Below, piece by piece: positions 1 through 10,753 of a stretch of 64,000 bases of DNA (position 1 is its first letter; every line of letters begins with the position of its first letter). The translations under genes were made by a program, and so were the position numbers. The stretch lies in assembly GCF_029867415.1 (NCBI RefSeq), contig NC_081186.1, positions 102,398,753 through 102,462,752 of the forward strand, read 5' to 3'. The notes under the pieces are model-generated. The model was not told the DNA's origin. It saw only the letters and a program-made list of their open reading frames with translations, and ran no database searches. Source of the stretch: Vicia villosa. Lineage: Eukaryota; Streptophyta; Magnoliopsida; Fabales; Fabaceae.

Positions 1-2
1 AT

Positions 3-602
3 GAATTAAGGCAATTGGCTTTTTCGAGGAACTTGTTGAAAAATTTGTCCAATGATGTGACCCTTGAAGAAGAGGTGAAAGCTTTATTAGTTAAACTCAA
101 TTTTAGAGCTAATGAGCTTTCTGAGAAACAAAGTTCTGGTATTACTGATTTCACCACAATCTTTAATGAGGCCAAAGTCAATATTGATGAAGGAAAACGG
201 AGCAATGTTACACTTCAACAACTTAATGCGGACCATAAAGATTCAATATCGAAGCTTCAAGCATCTAAAATCAAGATAAGGAAGTTCGAAGAGTCCATCA
301 TTGCAGGTGAGGATAAGATTAAGGCCTTGGATGTTGAAATTGAAGATATTAGAGCACAGATTGTTTTGCTGGAGGAAAAAGCACTTAAGGTTCAACAAGA
401 GAAGTTGCAGTTAGAGAATGCCTGGCTGAAATGTAAAGAGAAGAGAAGTGAAATTTTCGATGAAGCGAAAAATGTGGCCTCTAAAACCATACAAACCCGG
501 GAGATGATTGATAATGTCAAAAAGAAGAAGCAGGAGTTGGATTCAGATTATGAGAAGCTTGAAGAACATTATGCCATAATGAGACTATTACCTCCTTTTT
601 AG
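3..602 (+). CDS. 3' end of a coiled-coil protein gene, cut by the window edge
   Basis: The frame is open to the left edge and has no ATG near its start (the first possible start is TTG), so this is the 3' part of a longer gene. About 200 codons are visible. The protein is rich in Glu, Lys, Leu and Gln with heptad-like spacing over most of its length, which suggests a long coiled coil, and it ends MRLLPPF. I do not recognise an enzymatic domain. In legumes similar coiled tails follow plant-mobile-domain proteins, but no such domain is visible here, so that link is only a guess. It could equally be a transposon-linked or pseudogene fragment. Confidence 0.5.
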   Translation, partial: ELRQLAFSRNLLKNLSNDVTLEEEVKALLVKLNFRANELSEKQSSGITDFTTIFNEAKVNIDEGKRSNVTLQQLNADHKDSISKLQASKIKIRKFEESIIAGEDKIKALDVEIEDIRAQIVLLEEKALKVQQEKLQLENAWLKCKEKRSEIFDEAKNVASKTIQTREMIDNVKKKKQELDSDYEKLEEHYAIMRLLPPF

Positions 603-934
603 AATTCACATTATTATGCTTCTTATTTCCTATCTCTTTGAATAATTTATAAAGAATAAATTGCAAGAACAATTCCAAAAATATATGTTTGGTAAGGATA
701 TGTATCAATGATTCTGGCAATGGATAAATGACATGTTATTTCAATTTGCCTAGTGGTTGTGTTGTTTTATACAAACATTCCGATGCGGTTTCTACTCTAG
801 GAATCTTAGATATTTTGTCCAAACTATTTCTTTTACTCTCTAGTGCATGCATGTAATTGAATAAGTTTTATTTTGTTAAACATTATTATACATTTAGTAT
901 CATGCACTCTAAACCGCTCCACCACTTTTTTAAA
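603..934. other. AT-rich intergenic DNA, 3' flank of the coiled-coil gene
   Basis: No coding frame or repeat structure is evident. It probably includes the 3' UTR of the upstream gene. Confidence 0.5.
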
Positions 935-1181
935 TATTCTCCCGTCTCATAAAAAGTATGGCAGTTGTATTTTTTATTTGTCTCAAAATAATTGTCTTTT
1001 TATAATACCATACCCTTATTTATTAACTTTTACTTTATTTAACTATTCTATTAACTATAATTAATAAGGATATTTTAGTAAATGATATTAATTTTTATAA
1101 TTAAAATCAACACATTTAATTATTTTCTTTAAGAACTACACATTATCTAAATAGTACATTTTTTATGAAACGGAGATAACT
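935..1181. mobile_element. Degenerate Stowaway-like MITE
   Basis: The left end reads CTCCCGTCTCATAAAAAG and the right end, near 1160-1178, reads TTTTTTATGAAACGGAGATA. These form decayed inverted termini of the CTCCCTCCGTCYC type used by Stowaway (Tc1/mariner) MITEs. The 240-bp length and AT-rich interior fit. TA target duplications are plausible but not clean. Confidence 0.55.
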
Positions 1182-1224
1182 AGATTGAGATAAAAACAAT
1201 TCACTCTTCCTGCGGCATCTTATG

Positions 1225-1640
1225 ATATTCATACAATACAAACGATTATTTTAGCTTCACCTAGATCTTTCATCTCAAATTCACCAGTCAAGATCTATTT
1301 GAGCTTACCGATTTCTATCTTGCTAGAACTTGCTATAAAAATATTATCAACATACATAAGAGGGGTAGATAATGACCTTCTCATTCCTCTTCAATATGTA
1401 TACAGAACTATCATAATTACTTGTTACGAAATCATGTTTAAGAAAAAATTCATCAAACCGACAAAGTTACTTTGAAATTTATTTCAATCCATACAAAAAT
1501 TTCTTCAACAAAACTTTCAAGTTTTTTGATGTAGATTGTCTCTTCAAAGTCTCCATGTAAGAAAGTTGTTTTGACACCCATCTATTAAAATTCAAGATTA
1601 TATTGATTTACAATTTTGTCATAAATATCCTTAGAAAAAA
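1225..1640 (-). pseudogene. Ty1/copia reverse transcriptase remnant
   Basis: On the minus strand the DNA around 1270-1350 reads LMYVDNIFIASSSKIEIG, a stop, then ILTGEFEMKD. This is the copia RT active-site block with YVDN in place of YVDD, followed by the usual EFEMKDLG motif. Upstream on the same strand (about 1520-1590) KTTFLHGDFEETIYI matches the conserved RT segment that precedes it. Stops and frame breaks show it is dead. No LTRs were found around it. Confidence 0.7.
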
Positions 1641-3090
1641 TTGTTTGTAAATCTATGTGCTTAACAAGAATAATAAATTTTGATGATGACAAAGGGAATA
1701 CAGAAAAATGATCATAAGCATCATCAAGTAAAGAAAATGATTGAAATAAATCCAAAAGTGAAAAGATTCTAATGTTTGGCACAAAAGAATCAAATGTTAA
1801 AACCAACATCAAATAAATTGAATAGCATGCAAGCTCACATGTAATCACGTGCTTTAGTTACTTTTATTTGTTTTGGATCATTAATTTGTAATATTAAGTG
1901 TGAGTAACACTCAAAGTATTAAATCGAGTATTAAAGTAATGCAAACACATTCATACCTTTTTCTAAGTTTCATTTATTTTCAAAATATTCTTAAAAAAGA
2001 TTTTAGGTAAAGAGTATTCGATTATGAAGCTTAAATAATTAGTTAGTTAGCGGAAATTCGCTCTCTAATCGATTAAGACATCTGTCTAGTCGATGATGGA
2101 GCGAACTCACCCAATAATGAATTAAGATGTTTTCTAATCGATTAAGTTCTAGATCTGGAAAATTCTTTTCTAATTTGGTAGCTCATAGTTGATTAGAGTC
2201 GCAGTCTAATCAATTCCTCCGCCGCCTTCCGACCCACGAGAGTATACAATGACAACTTCTGAACACTCTTGCGCTTTTTGATAGTTATTAAAACTTTTCA
2301 AAAAAAATTTTGAATTTTTTTTACTTTTATTCCTTAAGTAGATTATCGCAAGCCATGCATACTTTTTCGTAGGCTAAAATACTATTATAACTACTCAATG
2401 ATGCTCTTCTATGGATTCAAAGAGAATGGTTTGTTTCCAAGCTTGTAACTCAATATAAGCGTTTTGGAGATGGTCATTTTCGATTGTGAGATTGGTCATT
2501 GATTGTGAGAGTTGAGAGGGAGAGTGTGTTTAAGTTTAGGGCCGGTCCCGATTTTTTAAAGGTATGGAACAAATAAAATGGACCTTCAAAAAAAAGGTTG
2601 ACTTTTTACTAACCTCCAAAATGAAGAAGAACCTCGGAAACAATATAAAAAAATAAAATCTTAGTTGTTTCTTAAAAAAAAGAATTTTAATACGGATAAA
2701 AGTTTTAACAAAAATTTAATAATAAATGAATTAATTGTATGATAAACTTTTAAATATTTGATGCAAAATGTAATCTTCACATGCTGAAACCAAAAAATTA
2801 TTGTCCTTATTTTACTTGTTTAAAAATAAGGATTGCCAATCATTTTTATAAAATTTTAAAATTTTAGAAACCAATAAAGAAAATAAATTATAAATTAGTC
2901 TAATAAGGATTGCCACAACATTTTCGGTTAGTTCTAATTAACGTGTCAAATGTGTGAATGAAAAATATTTGAAGGACTATTTTTCAAGAAATAAAACAAA
3001 ATTCACAATATTTAGCGAGACCGTAAACATATTTAATCATTTTTCTAATTTTAATTCTTTTATTTTTAAAAAATAATAAATATAATTTAA
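1641..3090. other. Non-coding repeat-like DNA with TAATCGATTA clusters
   Basis: No gene is visible. Between 2070 and 2215 there are several variants of the palindrome TAATCGATTA inside GC-richer DNA. The same style recurs at 52480-52640, so both are probably decayed LTR pieces of one legume retroelement class. A GGGCCGGTCCC-type repeat start occurs near 2540. The rest is AT-rich. Confidence 0.35.
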
Positions 3091-5160
3091 TAAAATTATG
3101 CTACTCACTATTTATTCTTCTCATTTTTTTAATAAAAAGTTTCAAAAAAATCGAATTGAATTTGAAATGCAGCATTCAGTTGAGTCTTCAGCAACAGTGG
3201 ATCATTTCTATTCCTCAAATCATCACTCCAATGGTGAAGTTCGCAAATTGCTCGAAGCATCCATTTCAGTTACCAGTAATGCTTTCTCCAAATGGAATCA
3301 TAAATCTCCCGCCACCAACGCCTCGTTCTTCCTTTCTTCCCTTTAATCGCCGTTTTTGGATTCAAAGGTATCATTTTTTTTCCGTTGTTAGGGATTCAAT
3401 TACATTTACATTTTCCCAATCGGTACTGATTTTTGCTTCGATTTAACAATGCGGTGAAGCTGGAGTAGAATGATTGCTTCTAATGTTACAGAGCTTCACA
3501 GTCACAACAAAGGATTGTTGAAATTTTCTTTACTTCAATCAATGGTTACAGTTTTCTATACTTTTCCCGCGTGGATTGTTGAAATTGACGCTGGATTGTT
3601 TTTATTCTAGTTGAAGTTTGTATAAATTGTTCAAGATTCATTGCGTTAGTTTACTCTATGCACTTCAGTTCAGACATTATCTGCTTGAATTATAGAATCC
3701 GATATTAATTTGTTATTAATTCGTCTAACTGATTCAGAAGAAACAGAAAATTATAGAATGAAGTGAAATGAATTTATTGAAGGTACTCATCTAACTAACT
3801 AACTGCAAGTGATCTAACTGCAAGTGATCGTTAAGGCATCATGAGTGTTTGGAATCTCTTCCAACCTCGAGTCCGAGACACTATTTTCTGAAGTATTGTT
3901 TGCTTGTTCACTCTCTCGTGAGTCGTCGATTTGTCATTAACAGTTGTCTATATTATTTGAGGGAAACAATTGTCTATAAAACTACATTTGGCCTCATTTT
4001 CAACTTCAAGTACTTAGAAACTTTTATTTATTTATAGGAATAGTACACTTTTTGAAGAATGCAAAACACTTGCAAGAAACCAATAATGCACAATGAGTTT
4101 GTGGCTTTGGCTCATGATATTATCCTTTTAATTCCTCTTGATTTGGAAGGTGTACCAAACTTATTCAGGTTTCTTTAATTGGAACATGGTGAAGAAGTTA
4201 TGCAATTGTTGTGATGATGCATCTTTTGTTGGTTTCCCGGAGAATGAGGTAAGAGTTAGTTTATCTTTGCAAACTTGAAATTTTAGTACTATATTTATTG
4301 TTTGGTCTAGGTGGTTGTTTGTGTGCTGGCTGCATATCAGGATAAGAAATGCTTTCCTTTGGCTTTATTTTGATTTGAGATTTTATTTCCAGAACATATT
4401 ACTATATATACTGCAGAAGGAAGTTGGTTGTTTTTTATATGCTAAGATCATATGGGAAGCTATTATGAATAAAATCTTATCAATTGGCATGTCTGAACTC
4501 TGAACTCTGAATTAAAATAGGTTATTCTTCCACTGTAATAATGCCGTTGATGTGGACATTGCAAACTTTCTACTTGCTGCAAAAAAGTTAGTTCGTTTGT
4601 CCTGGACTTGCAAGCTTGTTATCATTAAAATTTCCTACAAATCTTGCAAATTTTTTATGGGGATATAATATTTACCTGCAGAATTCAAAACTTGCAGGAT
4701 AATTAATCTACAGGAAACTGTTCAAAATATAGTCAGCTGCAGTCTGCAGATGCATCTTTGCAGTGATTCTTTGGTCTTTAAGTACTGCCACACGGAACCG
4801 CATATAGATTGAATGTGAAAGAATCTATGCATAACATCCTAATTAATTCAGTACTGCCACACGGAACCGCATGCATCTACGGCGTGGTGGGATTAGAAAC
4901 ATGCTAATTAGCTTCATCAACACAGATACCTCCAACAGGTTTTGTTAAATTTTGCAAATGCATACTTTTCAAATGAGTTTGATATTACTAGGATAGATAT
5001 CGACTTTATAGGGGGCTAGGGAGAGTTTAGCTCAGTCTGTTCATCTGGGTCCTTCCTTGAAGACTAGTGAAGGTGACAGAATGCCAATCTACTTATATGA
5101 TCTTTAAGTGTTTATTCATTAACCATAATTTGGGTTCAAATGGAGTACATTTGAAAGTAA
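3091..5160. other. No supported gene; possible decayed genic DNA
   Basis: Several short open frames (for example 3098-3346 and 4315-4503) lack recognisable domains or consistent splice structure. A short direct repeat, ACTGCCACACGGAACCGCAT, occurs at about 4785 and 4853. Nothing firm can be assigned. Confidence 0.3.
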
Positions 5161-5164
5161 ACAA

Positions 5165-5272
5165 TGTGTTTAAAGTCGTGGTTAATTGTGTTCGGTTGAT
5201 GGTTAATGAAGTATAATACTTTGTTATTTTATTAACCACCAAATGAACCACACAATCACACATTTAAACCAC
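5165..5272. repeat. Imperfect inverted repeat (fold-back)
   Basis: The left arm GTGTTTAAAGTCGTGGTTAA with downstream GGTTGATGGTTAAT is mirrored by ATTAACCACCAAATG and ACACATTTAAACCAC on the right. A short AT-rich spacer separates arms of roughly 45 bp. This fits a fold-back or MITE remnant; ends and target duplication are not resolved. Confidence 0.5.
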
Positions 5273-6235
5273 AATAACCATATTAAATTTGTGTCAAAAA
5301 TAATTTCTCTTTATTGGTTATTGAAAAATAATAGGATAACACGATATTTGGTTATACTAAGAGCGAAAAAATTTAAGAGACTTTTGCTTATAAATAATAT
5401 TCTTTTTTAATGATAAAAAAAGAAGTTAAAGAATAGAAAAATTAATCCTTAATATATTAAAACAAAATACAAGTTTCCCTCCCAATCCTTAATAAGTTTT
5501 CCTCCTAACTTCTTATTAAATCTATAGTTGCATTTAATTATTCAAATCTTTTTATTTTTTTATACAACTCTTTTCAAATTACCAATTCCAGAAATTTCAA
5601 TTCCACAAATTAATTGTTATTTTTATATTCATAACATAAAAAATATTTTTTTAAAATTTTTATATTTATATAAATACAATATCTCTTTTCAATTTATCAT
5701 GTGCATGGACAGGTAAAAGTACTAGTTAATAATTAAAAGCATAATATCGTGACTTATAATTTAAGTTTTGATTTTGAAAACAGAGAAGAAAGGAGATAGT
5801 ATTAGTAAATTAAATTTGAAAAGTTGAAATTTGAAATATTCATAACAGTAACACTATTAGAGGAGTATTTTAGTAGTAGTTTAGTAATTTAAAATTTTAT
5901 AAGTTGTCCACGGTTATTACTTCCATGACAGAAACATGGGAATCTATGTTAAAAGTAACACTACTTTTTGTGAAGTTTAGCGGGGAAGGTGGTGAGGGGA
6001 CCTACACAGACATTTTCCAATTTTGTATTCCATTTTTTAATCTTTGATTTTTTCGAGTACCTTGTCTAAACTCCTATTAGTTTAAATATTTAGTTAAATT
6101 ATTATTAGTTAACACCGACGAGCCTCAACTTGTCATGTTTATTGGTAAAAGATGCAGACTAGTAGGGATCCTCTCCATCTAGTTGGGTGGTGGTTAATAC
6201 TCCAGATCGTCGTGACCCATTCTCTCATATCTACG
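5273..6235. other. AT-rich intergenic DNA upstream of TNL1
   Basis: No coding frame of note and no clear terminal repeats were seen. Confidence 0.4.
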
Positions 6236-6240
6236 ACGCA

Positions 6241-6266
6241 GTCAACACCTCAGCAAAAGCGTTGAC
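6241..6266 (+). promoter_or_regulatory. Inverted W-box-like pair upstream of TNL1
   Basis: GTCAAC at 6241 and GTTGAC at 6261 form an inverted pair of TTGAC cores about 410 bp before the TNL1 start. WRKY factors bind TTGAC cores and often control defence genes. The motif is short, so chance is possible. Confidence 0.25.
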
Positions 6267-6669
6267 AAAAGAGTGAAAAAAGAGTAATCATGGAGAGAGA
6301 AAAAATAGCCTCTTTCGTGGACCTTTCTTCCCACCTTTTTATAGACTAAAAATTGAAGATTTCTTAGTTATCCCTTGCAAAAATATGGGTAGAGTAGAGC
6401 TACTTAACGATGGGTAAAGATTTTATCACCACTAAAAAATACTACTACTGTAAAAAATTGTGGGACCCACCCCTCAGGTTTGTATTCCTCCATAAAAGAA
6501 AGGGGCTACTGTTTTATTTATTTCAATTGAGTTTTTCTATAACAGATCTAAGCAACCAGACTCCTTTTCTGTTTCTGTTTCTGTTATCATCTGTATTAAC
6601 CCCTCCACTCTCTTATCTTCCCTTTCTTAAGAAAAAGTGGTGATAACTAACTAACTGATTATCTGAAAT

Positions 6670-9600
6670 ATGCCTACTTCTCACAAAGAGTACGATGTAT
6701 TCATTAGCTTTAGGGGAGAGGACACTCGTAAAAACTTCACTGCCCAGCTACATCAAGCTCTTACAGATAACAATATCAATACATACATTGATTATATTCT
6801 TAAAAAAGGAGATGAGGTTGGACCTTCTCTTGCCAAAGCAATCAAGGACTCACATATCTCTCTTGTAGTTTTCTCAGAAAACTATGCAACCTCAAAGTGG
6901 TGCTTGGATGAACTCCTCCATATACTGCAATGCAGAGAACTTCATGGACAGGTAGTTATACCCGTGTTCTGTGATGTAGATCCATCACATGTACGTTATC
7001 AGAAAGAGAGTTATCAGAAAGCATTTGCAAAATACATGCGAGAACTAGCCAGCAGTAAATCTCATCTAGACAAAGTGTTGGAGTGGAAGGATGCTCTCAC
7101 CCCAATATATCTGGATGGGACTCTCGCAAATATAGGTAAGTATTACTTCTGTCCCTAATTATAAGACTTGAATTTTTTTTCTTGTTCCTTTTTTAAAAGA
7201 CTCTCTTCTTTAATCATGGTTACTTCTAAAATGGTCAAGTACTGATATCGGGTAGGCACCCGTACTTAGTACACTTACCGTATTCGTGATGCTTAATTTT
7301 TTCATTATTCGATTTCAATTTCTTCGTTATTGTATTTTAATATTATTTTTGATATTTTAAAACTTTTATAATAATGTTTTGTTGTTATCTTAACAAATTA
7401 GTTCTTTATTCATGTATTTTATAAAAACTCTTATACCACTGCCCCGTATCCGTACCTATGCATCATAGCTCTCTTTACATGTGCATTAGTTATTTTTTTA
7501 AATATATCCCCCTAATTATATTACATATTTTTCTACAATCTGCATTAAATACTCTTACACAAACATTAAATAAATCTCAGTCTTCAGAATAAACTTGTAA
7601 AATTATACAAATAGTCAACAAAATCAATACTCCATTCAACTTTCTTAATTCTAGTGATTTACTCTAGAGAGTCTTATATTTAGAGACTGAGGTAGTACAA
7701 TTTAATTTAATTCCTCTAAACTCATATTCATTCTTATGTTGTACTATATATTTGTAATTAACTTTTCAAATTAAAGGTAATTATATTAATGCTGAATTTG
7801 TGATGAAAATATGATATGATGATTCTGGGTGTCCGATTGATCATTCATCAGCACAAACGCTCCCATTCAGGGGCTGATCCTGTTTTTTAATAAAATTTCA
7901 GAAATTGGCCAAATTTAAGTTTTCCTTTAAGTTTAATTTGTTTTTTTTTTCTCTTTCAGGGATTATTCTCAAGTCATCCATGAAGTTGTGGCAGATGTTA
8001 AGCAGAAGTTGTCTCTCATGTTTCCTAATGAACTGAAAAACCTTGTTAAAGTTGATGAAAAGGATGAACATATTGAATTATTATTGAAAAAAATACCAAG
8101 AATCGGAATTTGGGGCATGAGCGGAATAGGAAAGACAACCATGGCTAAACAGATGTTTGCCAAGAACTTTGCCCATTATGATAATGTATGTTTCTTGGAA
8201 AATGTAAGCGAAGAATCAGAAAAGTTTGGACAAATGTATGTTCGTAATAAGCTTCTTAGTGAGCTACTGAAGCGTGAAATTACTGCATCTAACGTTCATG
8301 GACAACACACATTCATTAAGAGGAGGCTCAGTGGTAAAAAAAGTTTTATTGTACTTGATGATGTTGATAATGCTACACAATTAGATGATTTGTGTGGAGT
8401 ACTTGACGGCCTTGGAGATAACAGTAGAGTCATTATCACAACGAGAAACAAAGGTATTCTTAGTGGAAGAGTTGATGAGATATACGAGGTCACACCATGG
8501 GAGCTTAAAGACTCTCTAAAGCTTTTTAGCTTAGGAGCCTTTCGGCAAAGCTATCCCAGAGAGGGTTACGAGCGTGTCTCGGAAAGGGCAGTTAAATATG
8601 CAGGTGGTGTTCCATTAGCTTTAAAAGTTTTGGGTTCACATTTTAAATCAAAAAAACCAAAGTCTTGGGTATCTGAGTTGAGTGATTATGAGAATAAAGG
8701 AGAAACCTTCCCCGGTATTCAAAAAGTGCTAGAGCTAAGTTATAATGGATTATCATGGCGAGAGAAGGAGATGTTTCTAGACATTGCATTCTTTTTCAAG
8801 GATGAAAACAAAGACTTGGTCACAAGGATACTAAATACATGTGATTTCAATGCAACTAATGGAGTAGAAGTCCTAGAAAATAAAGCTCTTATATCCATTT
8901 CAAACAGTGATACGATACAGATTCATGGCTTACTACAAAAGATGGCATTTGATATAGCTCGACAAGAAGATAATGATCGAGGAAAGCGTCGCCGATTGAA
9001 AGATGCTAAAGACATTTGTGATGTACTTAGAAATAACAAGGTATGGGGTGTTAATTGTTAAAATTTTCTAAATATAAAGTTATAGTTGATTTGCTTTGCT
9101 AATGTAGTGACTTCTTTGAATTTGTTAGGGCATTGATGTAGTTGAAGGAATAATATTAGATTTGTCTCAAAAGCTAGATTTAGAAGTTCAAGCTGACACA
9201 TTCAACTTGATGAGTGAATTGAGATTTCTTAAATTCCACGTCCCCAAAGGTAAGAAGAAATTGGGCACGGTGCATCTTCCTGAAAATTTTAAGCTGTATT
9301 TTGAAAAATTGGCATACCTTGAATGGAATGGGTATCCCTTGAAGTCTCTCCCTGAACCTGTTCGCGCTGAGCAGCTGATTCAGATTTGTTTGCCGCACAG
9401 CAACATTGAACATCTCTGGTTCAAGAAACAGGTGTGTACTTGTATACTAATTCATTTTGGTTTATGGGTCTCTCTCTTGTTTTTATTCATTTGTGTTTGC
9501 TTCCTTTGTATGATGTGAAAACGAATGGATGCTTGAAAGACCAATGTAAATTAAATTGGAGAATATTAATAAGATTTGAAGTGTCGTTTTGAATTATTAC

Positions 9601-10502
9601 AGGAACTTGTGAATTTAGAGGCAATTGACTTAAGTCGGTGCAAAAAGTTGAAGAACCTCCCTGATTTGTCTAGGGCGCAAAAACTCAAACAGTTGTGCCT
9701 TTCAGGCTGTGAAGAATTACTTGAAATTCAGGCTTCTGCTTTTTCTAAAGACACACTTGTTACTTTGCTACTGGATGGGTGCAAAAAATTGTCAAGTCTT
9801 ATGGGTGAGAAGCATTTAAAATCTCTAGCGAACTTCAGTGTCAAAGGCTGCTACGGTCTGAAGGAATTTTCGTTGTCTTCGGATGCACTAAGAAGGTTGG
9901 ATTTGAGCAATACAGGAATCAAAATATTGCACCCATCAATTGGTGATATGAGCAATCTTTATTCGTTGAATCTAGAAGGTTTAAATCTGACAAGTCTACC
10001 GATTGAATTATCTTACTTGGCACTTACTGAACTTCGGGTTTCTAAGTGCAGTGTAGTAACTAAATCAAACTTAAAAGCCCTATTTGATGGTCTGAGCTCA
10101 TTAACATTACTACACTTGAAAGACTGTTGTAACTTGTTTGAACTCCCTGCAAACATTAGCTCCTTATCATCATTGCAAGAATTAAGACTAGATGGAAGCA
10201 ATCTGAAGGATTTGCCCGCGAGCATCAAATACCTCTTAGAGCTAGAAGTTCAGTCTTTAAACAATTGCAGTAAGCTTCAAGGTCTGCCAGAACTGCCTTT
10301 AAGCATCAAAGAGCTTCAGGCTGACAACTGCTTGTCGTTAACGACAGTATCCACTTTGAAGACTTTTTCAGTAAACATGATTGGACAGAACAAATACATT
10401 TCTTTTCAGAATAGTATTAAGATGGAATTGGATGGACCCTCCCTTGCCTGCATGACAGAAGATGCCATGTTAACAATGAATAATAGAGTAGTAATAGAGT
10501 AG
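6670..10502 (+). pseudogene. TNL1 5' part: TIR-NB-ARC-LRR resistance gene, frameshifted and cut by a copia insertion
   Basis: Plant TNLs are intracellular immune receptors: the TIR is an NADase, NB-ARC is the nucleotide switch and LRRs sense ligands. Exons by splice sites: 6670-7135 (TIR; DVFISFRGEDTR, catalytic-type Glu81 in SKWCLDEL), 7960-9040 (NB-ARC; P-loop GMSGIGKTT at 8114-8140, kinase-2 VLDDVD, GGVPLALKVLGSH), 9129-9431 (LRR start, WNGYPLKSLP) and 9603 onward (LRRs). Exon 1 is 466 nt against 473 nt in TNL2. Seven bases are missing near 7102, so the usual AANISGWDS end is out of frame and exon 2 is read into an early stop. The MHD position reads IHG, with GGC at 8927. The LRR exon is interrupted at 10480 by a retrotransposon; the frame then runs into the LTR and stops at 10502. 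If the TIR intron is retained, a 162-aa TIR-only protein ending at 7158 is possible. Confidence 0.9.
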
Positions 10503-10727
10503 TGGTTAAATATTTCTCCATTGTGTGTGTCAATAGAATAGTGGGCAGAGTAGTGGAGGACATGTTCCACTACTACTGCTGAGCTGGCCCTAGCTGTTAG
10601 TACCTTTGTCAGTATTTGTTCCTTTTGCTTGCCTTTATATAGCAAGCTATCTGTATCACTCTAATTAAGAAATACTATGAATATTTCTCTCATCTTATCC
10701 ATTTCAATTGTTTAACAAATTCTAACA
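10481..10727 (+). repeat. 5' LTR of the young copia element
   Basis: This copy contains a TATA-like TTTATATAGC at 10634 and an inverted repeat GTAGTGGA...TCCACTAC at 10550-10573. It matches the 3' LTR over 247 bp with one visible substitution. Confidence 0.95.
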
Positions 10728-10740
10728 TGGTATCTTGAGC
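10728..10740 (+). other. Primer binding site, tRNA-Met type
   Basis: TGGTATCTTGAGC lies directly after the 5' LTR. It resembles the initiator-Met PBS TGGTATCAGAGC with small changes. Confidence 0.7.
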
Positions 10741-10753
10741 TTCTTTTCGATCC

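Noticed and set aside
3098..3446. Two overlapping frames with a gene-like start
   Set aside because: No domain, no consistent splice partner, low confidence in frame; left as unassigned DNA.
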